A DNA stretch of 64,000 nucleotides from JBAXAM01 sp964213355 (GCA_964213355.1 CAXOVY010000008.1:1-64000), one strand, 5' to 3'. Counted from the stretch's first letter, positions 40,201 through 48,271 are shown. Notes: a model not told the origin generated them from the letters alone. A program made the numbers and translations.

Positions 40201-40287
40201 ATATTTACTCTATTTATCGTGCCAATTATCTATACCCTTTTGGCCACAAAAAAACAAATTTCTACTTCTTTAGCCTTACCGCCATAA
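37219..40287 (+). CDS. RND multidrug efflux transporter, inner-membrane subunit
   Basis: Proton-driven efflux pump of the HAE1 RND family, 1022 residues with twelve hydrophobic helices. The first helix block is FIRRPVFATVLSLIILLVG. TM4 carries the proton-relay Asp pair in AIGMVVDDAIVVTENIYRH. The two large periplasmic loops follow TM1 and TM7. The second half contains GLISKHGILMVEFANQL, where many RND pumps have KNAIL, and RLRPILMTTAAMVLG. It follows a TolC homologue, but the usual upstream membrane-fusion protein is absent. The 3' end overlaps the broken universal-stress gene on the other strand by 26 bases. Confidence 0.93.
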   Translation: MSFTDIFIRRPVFATVLSLIILLVGLRSYFTLPVRQYPRIDASVVTVTVNYAGADAALMEGFVTTPIENALGGTDGVDYIVSSSTLGQTTITLYFKLGYDINAAASDVNAKVSSVRYLLPKDINDPVIAKTDPNAQPSMYLSFVSPSLPVERITDYLKRSIQPQIQTLPGVGTAQVWGSEYAMRIWLNQYLMSAYNITPNDIQNALYTQSLQAPGGQLKTALQELTVKTLSEATTAKQFDNLVLRQSNGQIIKIRDIGKADFSSKNTDISVWVNGVVGTIVAVTPSSIANPLDISDEIKQAFPNLMAGLPKSVQSEILWDNSKFIEESIKEVKKTVIEATICVILVVFLFLGSWRTLLIPVVTIPLSLVGVCTIMLFLGYSLNTITLLAMVLAIGMVVDDAIVVTENIYRHIAGGKTPLEASLAGAKEIQFAIIAMTLTLAAVYAPIGFLTGLIGALFKEFAFTLAGSVIISGFVAITLSPMMCSRVMLPHGADESIFTKKIDSVFSTTMHYYETLLLKTLRNRKKILCIIPIVLMLSAIMFVSIPSELAPLEDSGHLFIPLMGPTSANIEYTKKYSKVVESLIAKVPEAESYLVVNGGGQGTIATNIGLAVLILKPWNKRKRSVDQIIEELFPKFWAIPGVIAFPMNPPDLPGAGSGSAVQIEIQTLGDYNKLNEIAQKILKESYKNEKLYNVRVEPRLDQPQLNVNINRDKAGTLGVSVNDIGTAINISLGQPNNSWYFEIEGRSYCVIPQLFPKTSTQPTHVDHLYLNTTNGVLVPLKNIVTLTETVTPQSYNHFQQLRSMEITASMAPGYSLNQALKYFKKIITENAPSDVTIDYAGQARLFFQTGNQMAITFLFAIIFIFLVLAAQFESFRDPFIVLFTIPLSLFGALLAMLLTGCTMNIYSEIGLVTLVGLISKHGILMVEFANQLQETGKSLEEAIITSAITRLRPILMTTAAMVLGTIPLALSNGAGAISRQQIGWVIIGGMSVGTIFTLFIVPIIYTLLATKKQISTSLALPP

Positions 40288-40331
40288 CATCACATTTTGC
40301 TCCATGCAGCACTGCATTTGCAGTAGAACCC

Positions 40332-40337
40332 AAAAGT
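40332..40337 (+). repeat. Left target-site duplication of the IS21-family element
   Basis: AAAAGT precedes the left terminus TGCATATTCC and recurs at 43122-43127 after the right terminus. Confidence 0.8.
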
Positions 40338-40342
40338 TGCAT

Positions 40343-40434
40343 ATTCCGATCCAAATCGATCAATGATTCCAGTCCAAACCGATCAGTAATTCCAGTCCAA
40401 ATCGATTAACGATTCCAGTTCAAATCGATCAAAA
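40343..40434 (+). repeat. Left-end array of four 23-bp units (IS21)
   Basis: Four consecutive units of the form ATTCC(AG/GA)TYCAAAYCGAT plus five variable bases, starting at 40343, 40366, 40389 and 40412. IS21 ends typically hold several IstA-binding repeats; this is that array. Confidence 0.85.
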
Positions 40435-40533
40435 CTTTCATGTCGAATGACCCACAATAATCAGATTTAAAACCTGATTGTTTTTTCAAAATAAGTTGTA
40501 CTTCCAAGATTAATTAAAATTTGGAGATACAAA

Positions 40534-42075
40534 ATGAGAGGTCATATAACAATGAGAAAAATTCGGGAAATATTACGTTTAAAATTTGCTCTTGAAATGG
40601 GAAACCAAAAAATCGCCAATAGTTTGGCAATTAGCAGCAGTACTGTACATGAATGTTTGCGCAGGGCTAATTTAGCTAATCTTAGCTGGCCGCTGCCAGA
40701 TAACATAGATGATGAGATATTGGAGAAACAGCTTTACTCTCCGCCAAGACAAGCAATACCAAAGGAAGAGCGAGGTGAGTTGGATTGGTCTAAAATTCAT
40801 GATGAGCTAAAACGCAAACACGTAACGTTAATGTTACTGTGGAACGAGTACAGAGAATCGTATCCAATGGGAATAGGCTACAGTCGGTTTTGCGATCTTT
40901 ACTTGCTATGGAAAAAGCCATTAGACACATGGATGCGTCAAGATCATAAAGCTGGCGAAAAAATGTTTGTCGATTATGCAGGAGGCACTATTCCTATAAG
41001 CGATGGGCAAGGCTATATACATCAAGCACAGATTTTTGTTGCTGTGCTTGGCGCGTCTGGATACATCTACGCTGAAGCGACAATGACACAATCTTTGCAG
41101 GATTGGATAGAGTCACATTGTCGAGCTCTTAAATTCTTCGGCGGTGTTCCAGAGATATCGGTGCCTGACAATTTAAAAAATTGCACTGTCCTTGCCCATC
41201 GCTATGAGCCAGATATTAACCCAACTTATCATGACCTGGCAAAGCATTATGGGTTTGTAGTTATGCCTGCGCGCGTAAGAAAACCAAAAGATAAAAGTTT
41301 GGCGGAAAAAAGCGTACAAATTATACAGTACCAAATTCTAGCAAAATTACGCGATCAAACTTTTTTTAGTTTGGTAGAAGTAAATGAACCGATAGCAATT
41401 TTATTGAAAAAAATTAATTCGCAAGCTTTCCAAAAATTATCAGGATCACGGTTAAGCCAATTTGAGAAGTTAGATAAACCAGCTTTAAAACCACTACCAA
41501 GCACGCCCTACAAATTCGCTGAATGGGCAAAGGCAAGACTGGGTCCTGATTATCATATTGAATTGGATAAACACTTTTACAGCGTTCCGTATACTTTTAT
41601 TAAAAAAATTTTGGATGTGAGATTTACTGATCAAACAGTTGAAATTTTTTATCGTTCAAAAAGAATAGCGGTTCACATGCGCAGTTACATACATAGACGA
41701 CATACAACATTGAAAGAGCATATGCCTAAGGCTCATCAGAAATATGTCGAGTGGACTCCGGAACGAATTATTAATTGGGCTCGAAAAATAGGAATGGCAA
41801 CAGCGCAATTAGTTGAGAAAGTTATCGAAACTAAAGAGCATCCACAATTAGCCTTTCGTGCATGCCTTGGGATCCTGCATCTTGGTAAGAGCTATACTGA
41901 ACTACGGTTGGAAGCAGCATGTGTCCGCGCTTTAAAAATAGGAGCCTACAGTTATCACAACATAGCGTCTATTCTAAAAAATAATTTAGATAACGTGCCA
42001 GTAAGTTCATCGGAAACTTTAACAGCAACAAAAGAAGAACATGAAAACATTAGAGGAGGTGATTATTTTGAATAA
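40534..42075 (+). CDS. istA: IS21 transposase IstA
   Basis: DDE integrase-type transposase of 513 residues. An N-terminal helix-turn-helix (about 20-55, LEMGNQKIANSLAISSSTVH) precedes the catalytic core: first Asp in KMFVDYAGG (about 145-153), second in ISVPDNLKN (about 207-215), and the Glu in KSLAEKSVQIIQ (about 253-264). The C-terminal half resembles other IstA proteins (FYSVPYTFI). Start is ATG 40534, preceded by GGAGATACAAA; a second ATG six codons later is possible. Frame intact. Confidence 0.94.
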   Translation: MRGHITMRKIREILRLKFALEMGNQKIANSLAISSSTVHECLRRANLANLSWPLPDNIDDEILEKQLYSPPRQAIPKEERGELDWSKIHDELKRKHVTLMLLWNEYRESYPMGIGYSRFCDLYLLWKKPLDTWMRQDHKAGEKMFVDYAGGTIPISDGQGYIHQAQIFVAVLGASGYIYAEATMTQSLQDWIESHCRALKFFGGVPEISVPDNLKNCTVLAHRYEPDINPTYHDLAKHYGFVVMPARVRKPKDKSLAEKSVQIIQYQILAKLRDQTFFSLVEVNEPIAILLKKINSQAFQKLSGSRLSQFEKLDKPALKPLPSTPYKFAEWAKARLGPDYHIELDKHFYSVPYTFIKKILDVRFTDQTVEIFYRSKRIAVHMRSYIHRRHTTLKEHMPKAHQKYVEWTPERIINWARKIGMATAQLVEKVIETKEHPQLAFRACLGILHLGKSYTELRLEAACVRALKIGAYSYHNIASILKNNLDNVPVSSSETLTATKEEHENIRGGDYFE

Positions 42076-42213
42076 GGGGACGCTGTCCCCTTAAACCCCT
42101 GAAGTATTTAGAGACGTAACTTGTAATTGATGAGGCGGGATTAGCCGCCTCAAGTTACGTCACTGTCATCAGCGCTTCCGCCTGTACAGTAATTTAATAA
42201 TATAGGAGAAAAA
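42076..42213. other. Structured spacer between istA and istB
   Basis: IS21 istA and istB usually overlap or nearly so; here 138 bases separate them. The spacer holds a perfect hairpin GGGGAC-GCT-GTCCCC (42076-42090) directly after the istA stop, then a nested stem: GACGTAACTTG (42113-42123) with CAAGTTACGTC (42151-42161) around GAGGCGG/CCGCCTC (42132-42138/42145-42151). An insertion within the IS or a transcription-attenuating structure are both possible. Confidence 0.7.
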
Positions 42214-42969
42214 ATGTTAATACATCCAACAATTGAAAATTTAAAAAAACTACGTTTACTAGGAATGGCTAAAGCATTAGAAAACCAGCTTGATCAACCG
42301 CAAGTAGAAAGTATGAGCTTCGAAGAACGATTAGGGTTAATAATTGACCGTGAAATTTGTGATCGTGAAAATAGAAAATTACAAACAAGGCTTCGCAATG
42401 CAGCTTTAAAACAAACAGCGTCAGTAGAAGATATTGATTATCGCGCATCACGTGGTATTGATAAAAAGCTCGTATTTACTTTATCTAATTGCCAATGGAT
42501 AAAAATGCACCGCAATGTTTTAATTATTGGTGCAACTGGTACAGGCAAAACATATCTTGCTTGCGCTTTGGCACATAAAGCTTGTTTAGAAGGAAACTCT
42601 GTTTATTACAGTCGCCTCTCAAGACTTCTGCCAGATTTGGGTTTAGCACGAGGCGATGGTAGCTATAATAAAAAAATGAAACAGCTGGCAAAGGTCGAGG
42701 TTTTGATTTTAGACGACTGGGGACTTTCTCCTCTTACAGATGAGCAACGTCGTGATTTATTAGAGCTACTAGACGATCGTCATGAAAAATGCTCTACTAT
42801 TGTTACCAGTCAACTGCCAATTAAACTCTGGCATGAAGCCATTGGAGATAAAACTTTGGCTGACGCTATTATGGATCGACTGGTACACAACGCTTATCGG
42901 TTAGAATTAAAAGGTGACGACTCTATGCGTAAATTTCGTAATGAAAATCTGAATAAGAGGGATAAATAA
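42214..42969 (+). CDS. istB: IS21 helper ATPase IstB
   Basis: DnaC-like AAA+ ATPase that assists IstA in transposition. Walker A GATGTGKT lies near residue 107, Walker B VLILDDWGLSPL about 165-176, then the sensor region STIVTSQLP and DRLVHNAYRLEL. At 251 residues it has the usual length. AGGAG precedes the ATG. The reading frame is intact. Confidence 0.95.
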   Translation: MLIHPTIENLKKLRLLGMAKALENQLDQPQVESMSFEERLGLIIDREICDRENRKLQTRLRNAALKQTASVEDIDYRASRGIDKKLVFTLSNCQWIKMHRNVLIIGATGTGKTYLACALAHKACLEGNSVYYSRLSRLLPDLGLARGDGSYNKKMKQLAKVEVLILDDWGLSPLTDEQRRDLLELLDDRHEKCSTIVTSQLPIKLWHEAIGDKTLADAIMDRLVHNAYRLELKGDDSMRKFRNENLNKRDK

Positions 42970-43002
42970 CTAAATTATAACAAAGGTCTTTCGCTTTGAT
43001 TT

Positions 43003-43116
43003 TTTTGATCGGTTTGGATCGGAATCGTTAATCGATTTGGACTGGAATTACTGATCGGTTTGGACTGGAATCATTGATCGGTTTGAATCGGAATGATTGA
43101 TCGATTTCATCGGAAT
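43003..43116 (+). repeat. Right-end array of five units (IS21)
   Basis: Five units in the opposite orientation to the left array: four of 23 bp and an outermost one of 22 bp (one base lost). The inner units match left-end units almost exactly, so the right end has one more IstA-type binding repeat than the left. Confidence 0.85.
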
Positions 43117-43121
43117 ACGCA

Positions 43122-43127
43122 AAAAGT
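43122..43127 (+). repeat. Right target-site duplication of the IS21-family element
   Basis: AAAAGT, identical to 40332-40337, directly abuts the right terminus. Confidence 0.8.
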
Positions 43128-43486
43128 ATCTGCAAACCATGCCGGCCATGGCTACCGACAATAATCAAGTCGGCCTTAAGCTTCTCTGCCTCTTCTAAAA
43201 TCACAAATTTAGCTGGTCCAACTTTTACTAATTGTTTATGTTCTGGTATATCAAGATGCTTTCCAAGTTTTCTCATTTCTGCTGTTGCGCTATCAATTAG
43301 AGCTTTCTCTATCTCAAACCCCATCCCCATACCATAAGAGCTATAGCTACCAATATGTTCTATCGCATGTACTAGAACTACATTTGTCTTAAATTCTTTC
43401 GCCATAAAATCCGCACGTTTAATCAACTCAGCATCGTTAACCCCTATCAACTCAACTGCAACTAAAACGTGTTTGTAATTTTTCAT

Positions 43487-43828
43487 ATAAACTCCTTTTC
43501 TTTTTTTATCTTATAAAAATTATAACATAATGCCCTGTTATTGAAACATGATTAAATCCTGTGAATAAGTTATTAGTTGTTTTCTAGCTTAAGTTTAGTT
43601 AATAGCAAACATACAAGAAACTAACAACCTACAAATCACTCAACCACTTGAAAAATATGATTTTTTAGCCATTACCCACAGAAAAAACGGTCTGTAATAG
43701 TAACAATCTTTAATATATATATAAACTATTATTAGATTACTTAACATTCTACTTTGACAAAGTTACCCAGAATCAATACCATTACCAATCTTAAATTAAG
43801 AGATAAATACATTTTTGGTTAAAACCCT
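43487..43828. other. AT-rich intergenic region upstream of rpmH, candidate oriC
   Basis: This 342-base gene-free stretch is very AT-rich. It contains TGTGAATAA (43560-43568), a perfect reverse-strand match to the DnaA box TTATNCACA, and TTACCCACA (43672-43680) with one mismatch. An AT-only stretch lies at about 43711-43740. Several gammaproteobacteria place oriC between rpmH and dnaA; here dnaA is 18 kb away, so the assignment is tentative. Confidence 0.4.
43754..43782 (+). promoter_or_regulatory. Sigma-70 promoter of rpmH-rnpA
   Basis: TTGACA (43754-43759) and TACCAT (43777-43782) with a 17-base spacer, about 47 bases before the rpmH start. Confidence 0.6.
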
Positions 43829-43963
43829 ATGAAAAGAACTTTCCAACCAAGCAAAATAAAACGCAAACATAAACACGGTTTTCGTGCTCGTATGGCAACT
43901 AAAGATGGTCAACAAGTAATTAAGCGACGCCGTGCCAAAGGTAGAAAAAAACTTAGCGCCTAG
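43829..43963 (+). CDS. rpmH: 50S ribosomal protein L34
   Basis: A 44-residue basic protein starting MKRTFQPSKIKRKHKHGFRA, the canonical L34 sequence, with RMATKDGQQVIKRRRAKGRK in the second half and a final KLSA. It is a component of the large ribosomal subunit. It is followed after 10 bases by rnpA, the conserved bacterial order. Confidence 0.98.
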   Translation: MKRTFQPSKIKRKHKHGFRARMATKDGQQVIKRRRAKGRKKLSA

Positions 43964-43973
43964 ATCAGGCTTA

Positions 43974-44330
43974 ATGAAATACAAATTTCCGCACAGACTA
44001 CGTTTAACCACCGATGATCAATTTAAAAAGGTATTTCGCAGTGCTCGAAAGGTGCCTACGGAGTTGTATGCGGTTTTTTACTGTCATAACAACCTTACCC
44101 ATCCAAGATTGGGAATAGTTGCTCCTAAAAAAAGCATCAGAAAAGCAAATGAGAGGAACTCTTTTAAACGCACGGTTCGAGAAAGCTTTCGCTTAAGACA
44201 ACACAAACTAAGCGCAATTGATATTGTATTTCTTGCTTATAAGAGTGCTGAAGGTGCATCAAAAGAAAAGTTATGCCAACATTTAGAACAACAATGGGAA
44301 GAGTTAATTTTGCGACAAAAAAAGTTGTAA
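43974..44330 (+). CDS. rnpA: Ribonuclease P protein component
   Basis: Protein subunit of RNase P that helps the RNA subunit bind pre-tRNA leaders. The start at 43974 gives MKYKFPHRLRLTTDDQFKKV; the frame is open upstream into rpmH but the family begins here. The RNR-type motif ERNSFKRTVRESFR and GIVAPKKSIRKA are present. 118 residues, usual size. The matching RNA gene rnpB lies at 63.5 kb. The yidD start lies inside its 3' end. Confidence 0.96.
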   Translation: MKYKFPHRLRLTTDDQFKKVFRSARKVPTELYAVFYCHNNLTHPRLGIVAPKKSIRKANERNSFKRTVRESFRLRQHKLSAIDIVFLAYKSAEGASKEKLCQHLEQQWEELILRQKKL

Positions 44331-44563
44331 TTATAGCAATAAAAGCATATCGCAATTTGGTCAGCCCATTTTTAGGGAATAATTGTCGTTTTTACCCAAG
44401 CTGCTCCTTGTATGCGCAAATTGCAGTCGAGCGCTATGGTGTTTGCTATGGTTTGTGGCTATCCTTTAAACGCTTATTAAAATGTCATCCATGGCACCAA
44501 GATGGATATGATCCGGTGCCAGAAGTGACGAGAAAATCAACCAAGATAATTAATACTAAATAG
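44273..44563 (+). CDS. yidD: Membrane protein insertion efficiency factor
   Basis: Small membrane-associated protein of 96 residues (or 89 from the Met at 44294) that assists YidC-dependent insertion. Family blocks AYRNLVSPFLGNNCRFYPSC, GLWLSFKRLLKCHPWHQDG and YDPVP are all present. It overlaps rnpA in another frame by 37-58 bases, as in many bacteria; yidC starts eight bases later. Confidence 0.95.
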   Translation: MPTFRTTMGRVNFATKKVVIIAIKAYRNLVSPFLGNNCRFYPSCSLYAQIAVERYGVCYGLWLSFKRLLKCHPWHQDGYDPVPEVTRKSTKIINTK

Positions 44564-44571
44564 AGAGTCTT

Positions 44572-46212
44572 ATGATCGATAGAAAGCTTATTTTATATGT
44601 TTTAATGGGGATAATTGCTTTTGCTTTATGGAATGCTTGGCAAAAAGATTACGGCCAGATAGCTACGGAAAATATGAATATTGCGTCCAAAGCAGCAGCA
44701 GTTTCTACAGCTACAAATGAGGTTGCAGAAGCAGCTCCATTACAAGCGATACCGATTCCAGAATCTCGTTTGATTAAAGTTCATACTGATGTTTTAGATG
44801 TTGCTATTGATACCATAGGTGGCGACGTTATCCACGCAAACTTATTAAAATATCCAGAAGTTATTTATAAAGAACAGGCAACGAAGCTTTTAAGTGATGA
44901 TGATACGCGCTATTACATAGCTCAAAGTGGCTTGATTAGCAAAACAGGTCCGGATTTTGTCGGAAAGCAAGGACAGTACACCGCACCACAAAAAGAATAC
45001 ACTTTGCAGCCTGGAAAAAATAATTTAGAAGTTAAATTACTCTGGACTAACTCAAGAGGCTTGGTTGTCACTAAGACCTTTATTTTTACCAAAGACAAAT
45101 ATGATTTTGCTGTTAACTACGAAATTGTTAATAAATCAAAGGATCTATGGACTGGAAAATTTTACGCACAAATTAAACGTAAAGATTTCGACTCAAAAGG
45201 CGGTTTGTTTTCACTTAATACTTATACAGGTGCCGCAATTTCCAGTGCGGAAACACCATATGAGAAAATAAGTTTTTCTGAAATGGGTGATTATGTAAAA
45301 GAGAAGAATGGTTTTATTCATGATAGTAAGGGTGGTTGGTTGGCAATGCAACAGCGCTATTTTTTAAGTGTCTGGATACCAGAGCAAGATAAAACCTATC
45401 GTTATTTCAGCAATGTCAATAATGGTATTTATACTATTGGTTTGAGTAATAATGAGGTAACTGTGCCTGCTGGACAAAAAGCGACAATTGGCGCCTCCTT
45501 ATATACTGGTCCGGGAATTACTGAGAATCTGGCTCCTCTAGCCACAGGCTTAGATCATATTGTCGATTATGGTTGGTTATTTCTGATTGCGAATGCGTTT
45601 TTTTGGCTTTTAAAAAAGATTTATCTGGTAGTTGGTAATTGGGGTTGGGCCATTATTTTAATAACTATTTTGATAAAGCTTGCTTTTTATAAGCTTTCAG
45701 AAACCAGTTGTCGCTCTATGGCAAGAATGCGTGAATTGATGCCCAAAATGCAGGTACTCAAGGAACGTTATGCTGATGATCGGCAAAAGCTGCAGCAAGC
45801 TACGATGGATTTGTATAAACAAGAAAAAATTAACCCTATGAATTTGGGTGGTTGCTTGCCCATGTTGATTCAAATCCCGTTTTTTATCGCCTTGTATTAC
45901 GTTTTAATGAGCGCAGCAGAATTGAGACATGCTCCTTTTATATTCTGGATTAATGACCTGTCTGCATATGATCCATATTATGTTTTGCCGATACTAATGG
46001 GGTTGAGTATGGTTCTGCAGCAACGATTAAACCCAACATCTGCCGATCCAATGCAGGCAAAAATGATGATGTTTATGCCGGTGGTTTTTACGATATTTTT
46101 TCTTAAGTTTCCAGCAGGATTAGTGTTGTATTGGCTTGTAAGCAATATTCTTTCGATTTTGCAGCAGTGGTATATTAACAAAACACTGACCACACCCAGG
46201 AAAAAAAAATAG
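44572..46212 (+). CDS. yidC: Membrane protein insertase
   Basis: Inner-membrane insertase that folds and inserts proteins with or without SecYEG. N-terminal anchor about 5-20, then the large periplasmic beta-sandwich P1 domain (about 60-325). Five C-terminal helices form the conserved core: WGWAIILITILIKLAFYKLS, MARMRELMPKMQVLKERYAD (cytoplasmic C1 helices), and MNLGGCLPMLIQIPFFIALY. The core Arg of many Gram-negative YidC proteins appears replaced by Lys in LIKLAFYKLS, where E. coli has RG at TFIVRGIMYPLT; worth checking in an alignment. Length 546, normal. rlmL follows after eight bases. Confidence 0.95.
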   Translation: MIDRKLILYVLMGIIAFALWNAWQKDYGQIATENMNIASKAAAVSTATNEVAEAAPLQAIPIPESRLIKVHTDVLDVAIDTIGGDVIHANLLKYPEVIYKEQATKLLSDDDTRYYIAQSGLISKTGPDFVGKQGQYTAPQKEYTLQPGKNNLEVKLLWTNSRGLVVTKTFIFTKDKYDFAVNYEIVNKSKDLWTGKFYAQIKRKDFDSKGGLFSLNTYTGAAISSAETPYEKISFSEMGDYVKEKNGFIHDSKGGWLAMQQRYFLSVWIPEQDKTYRYFSNVNNGIYTIGLSNNEVTVPAGQKATIGASLYTGPGITENLAPLATGLDHIVDYGWLFLIANAFFWLLKKIYLVVGNWGWAIILITILIKLAFYKLSETSCRSMARMRELMPKMQVLKERYADDRQKLQQATMDLYKQEKINPMNLGGCLPMLIQIPFFIALYYVLMSAAELRHAPFIFWINDLSAYDPYYVLPILMGLSMVLQQRLNPTSADPMQAKMMMFMPVVFTIFFLKFPAGLVLYWLVSNILSILQQWYINKTLTTPRKKK

Positions 46213-46220
46213 AATAAATA

Positions 46221-47432
46221 ATGAAAGATCTAATAAATTTTTTTGCTACTTGTCCCAAAAACCTTGAGGGATTGTTGGAGGAAGAATTAATCACTATAGG
46301 GGCAAAACATACCAAACAAACGGTTGCGGGGGTAAAATTTGCTGGAGATTTAACTTTGGCTTATCGCACCTGTTTATGGTCACGTTTAGCCAACCGCATT
46401 TTATTCCCTCTCCTTGAGTTTAACGCAGAAAATGCGGATGCTTTATATGATGGCGTACGGCGCATTAAATGGTTGGATCATTTGCGTCCCACAGATACTT
46501 TTGTTATAGATTTTGCTGGTACTTCTCCCACAATAAAAAACTCTCATTTTGGTGCGCTTAAAGTTAAGGATGCTATCGTTGATCAAATTCGCGAGCATAT
46601 CGGTACGCGCCCAAATATTAACAAAGAAGATCCGGATTTGCGTATTAATGTTTATTTGTATCACGAAACCGCAACTATTAGCATAGATTTATCCGGAGCA
46701 AGCCTGCATCGGCGCGGTTATCGAGGTTTAGCAGGAGAAGCGCCGCTCAAGGAAAATTTGGCTGCCGCAATTTTATACCGTAGTAAATGGCTTGAGTTTG
46801 CCAAGCTTGGTAAGCCATTGCTTGATCCAATGTGTGGTTCTGGAACAATTTTGATTGAAGCGGCAATGATAGCACAAGATTATGCGCCAGGACTGCTGCG
46901 TAAGTATTTTGGTTTTAGCAAATGGTTGCATCATGAACCGTATATCTGGAAAAATTTATGGTTGGAAGCTCGAGAACGACGCAAAGTTGGAGCTAAGCAG
47001 CTAAAAGCAGAAATTCGTGGTTATGATACTGATCCCAAAATGGTTGGTATTGCACGCCGCAATATTATTAATGCTGATTTAGAAAATACTATTGATGTGA
47101 CAGTCAAAGAAGTAAATAAATTTACTCCACCAACCCATCATGGTAATCAATATGGAATAATTATTACCAATCCGCCTTATGGTGAGCGTTTAGGCGTACA
47201 AGATTTAACTCAATTTTATAAAGATTTTGGCGCGGTTTTGCGCGAGAGGTTTTTAAATTGGGAGGTTGCTATGCTTGTTGGTAATCCAGATTTAGGAAAA
47301 GCCCTGGGCATCCACTCACATAAATACTATAATTTTTTCAATGGTACGATTCCTTGCAAATTACTACTTTTTCATATTATCGAAGCAAACTTCTATCGTC
47401 GTCGCATACCGCTAGACGGGGTGCGTCGATAG
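46221..47432 (+). CDS. rlmL: 23S rRNA m2G2445 methyltransferase, RlmL
   Basis: SAM-dependent RNA methyltransferase that modifies G2445 of 23S rRNA. A THUMP domain (about 45-160) binds RNA; the Rossmann methyltransferase domain (about 165-395) has LDPMCGSGTILIEAA and the catalytic NPPYGER. In E. coli RlmL is fused to RlmK (702 residues); here only the RlmL half is present at 403 residues, which is usual outside the enterics. Start at 46221 is the ATG of MKDLINFFATCPKNLEGLLE. It follows yidC closely and may share its transcript. Confidence 0.92.
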   Translation: MKDLINFFATCPKNLEGLLEEELITIGAKHTKQTVAGVKFAGDLTLAYRTCLWSRLANRILFPLLEFNAENADALYDGVRRIKWLDHLRPTDTFVIDFAGTSPTIKNSHFGALKVKDAIVDQIREHIGTRPNINKEDPDLRINVYLYHETATISIDLSGASLHRRGYRGLAGEAPLKENLAAAILYRSKWLEFAKLGKPLLDPMCGSGTILIEAAMIAQDYAPGLLRKYFGFSKWLHHEPYIWKNLWLEARERRKVGAKQLKAEIRGYDTDPKMVGIARRNIINADLENTIDVTVKEVNKFTPPTHHGNQYGIIITNPPYGERLGVQDLTQFYKDFGAVLRERFLNWEVAMLVGNPDLGKALGIHSHKYYNFFNGTIPCKLLLFHIIEANFYRRRIPLDGVRR

Positions 47433-47476
47433 TGATAATGTTTCACCATTAATCAACTTATTGAAAGGGAAAAGGT

Positions 47477-48271
47477 ATGAAAAAAATTTTTTATTTGGTC
47501 TCTGTTGCTTTGGTATGTATTACCTTTCAAAGCAATGCGGTGGCTACTTCAGCAGCTGCAAAGACCGAGGTTTTTGATCAGCAGCAAACAAAACAAATTG
47601 AGCAGATTGTGCATGATTATCTTGTAAAAAATCCAAATGTTTTGGTAGAGGCAAGTAAAAAACTTCAAGAACAAGAAGCAGCAAAAGAGGAAGCCAATAT
47701 CCAAAAGATAAAGAACATTATACCAAAATATAAAAAAGAAATTTTCGATACTAATGCTGCCAGCCGAGTTGTTACCGGCAACCCCAATGGCAAGCTAATA
47801 ATAGCCGAATTTACTCAATATCAATGCGGTCATTGCAAAGCTGTTGCTCCCCTTGTTGATAAATTACTAAAAGATAATCCAGAAGCACAGCTGATTACTA
47901 TCTATTGGCCATTTTTTGGCAATGATGCTATTTATGCATCCAAAGTTGCTTTAGCTGCGCAAAAGCAAAATAAATTTAATGAATTAAACCAAGCGATGCT
48001 TGCCACTACTGATTTCTTAACCAAAGACAAAATTGATGTTGTTATTAAAGCAACCACTAGTCTTGATGCTAAGAAATTACTTGTTGATATAGAGGCAAAA
48101 GAAATTGATGTTGGGCTTAAAGCCAATTTTAAATTAGCTGGCGATTTGGGTCTTATAGGTACACCAACTTTTATTTTTACTAACAAGGAAATGACAAAAT
48201 TTAGTTTAGTTCCAGGACAAACACGAGACATGGAAGGGGATTTAAAGAAATCCTTAAATGAAGTGAAGTAA
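47477..48271 (+). CDS. DsbA-family thiol-disulfide protein, Com1-like
   Basis: Exported protein of 264 residues. Signal peptide about 1-24; a helical N-terminal segment (about 34-85) resembles the dimerisation region of ScsC and Coxiella Com1. The thioredoxin domain has the active site CGHC at 117-120 (FTQYQCGHCKAVAP) and the cis-Pro loop in LIGTPTFIFT. It probably oxidises or isomerises disulfides in the periplasm or at the outer membrane. AAAGGGAAAAGG precedes the ATG. Com1-like proteins are common surface antigens in Legionellales, which weakly supports that placement. Confidence 0.9.
   Translation: MKKIFYLVSVALVCITFQSNAVATSAAAKTEVFDQQQTKQIEQIVHDYLVKNPNVLVEASKKLQEQEAAKEEANIQKIKNIIPKYKKEIFDTNAASRVVTGNPNGKLIIAEFTQYQCGHCKAVAPLVDKLLKDNPEAQLITIYWPFFGNDAIYASKVALAAQKQNKFNELNQAMLATTDFLTKDKIDVVIKATTSLDAKKLLVDIEAKEIDVGLKANFKLAGDLGLIGTPTFIFTNKEMTKFSLVPGQTRDMEGDLKKSLNEVK

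Larger units (their letters stand above)
40338..43121 (+). mobile_element. IS21-family insertion sequence, 2784 bp
   Basis: Ends are TGCATATTCCGAT at 40338 and, on the other strand, TGCGTATTCCGAT at 43121, with TG...CA termini as usual for IS21. The ends carry iterated 23-bp units: four at the left and five at the right. The element encodes istA and istB and is flanked by the 6-bp repeat AAAAGT. Both genes are intact. It interrupts a universal stress protein gene. Confidence 0.93.
40262..43486 (-). pseudogene. Universal stress protein, split by an IS21-family element
   Basis: The 5' part (43486 to 43122) encodes MKNYKHVLVAVELIGVNDAE through the nucleotide-loop block IVGSHGRHGLQILF. The 3' part (40331 to 40262) encodes LGSTANAVLHGAKCDVMAV and the stop. 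Removing the element and one copy of the AAAAGT duplication joins them in frame, giving 144 residues and an intact GxxGRHG...GSTANAV ATP-binding signature. AAGGAG precedes the ATG. As it stands the frame reads into the IS end and stops after a foreign tail. The 3' end overlaps the end of the RND gene. Confidence 0.93.

Noticed and set aside
43003..43116. Regular 23-bp repeats that could suggest a CRISPR array
   Set aside because: There are no unique spacers, the units abut, and they mirror the other IS21 end.
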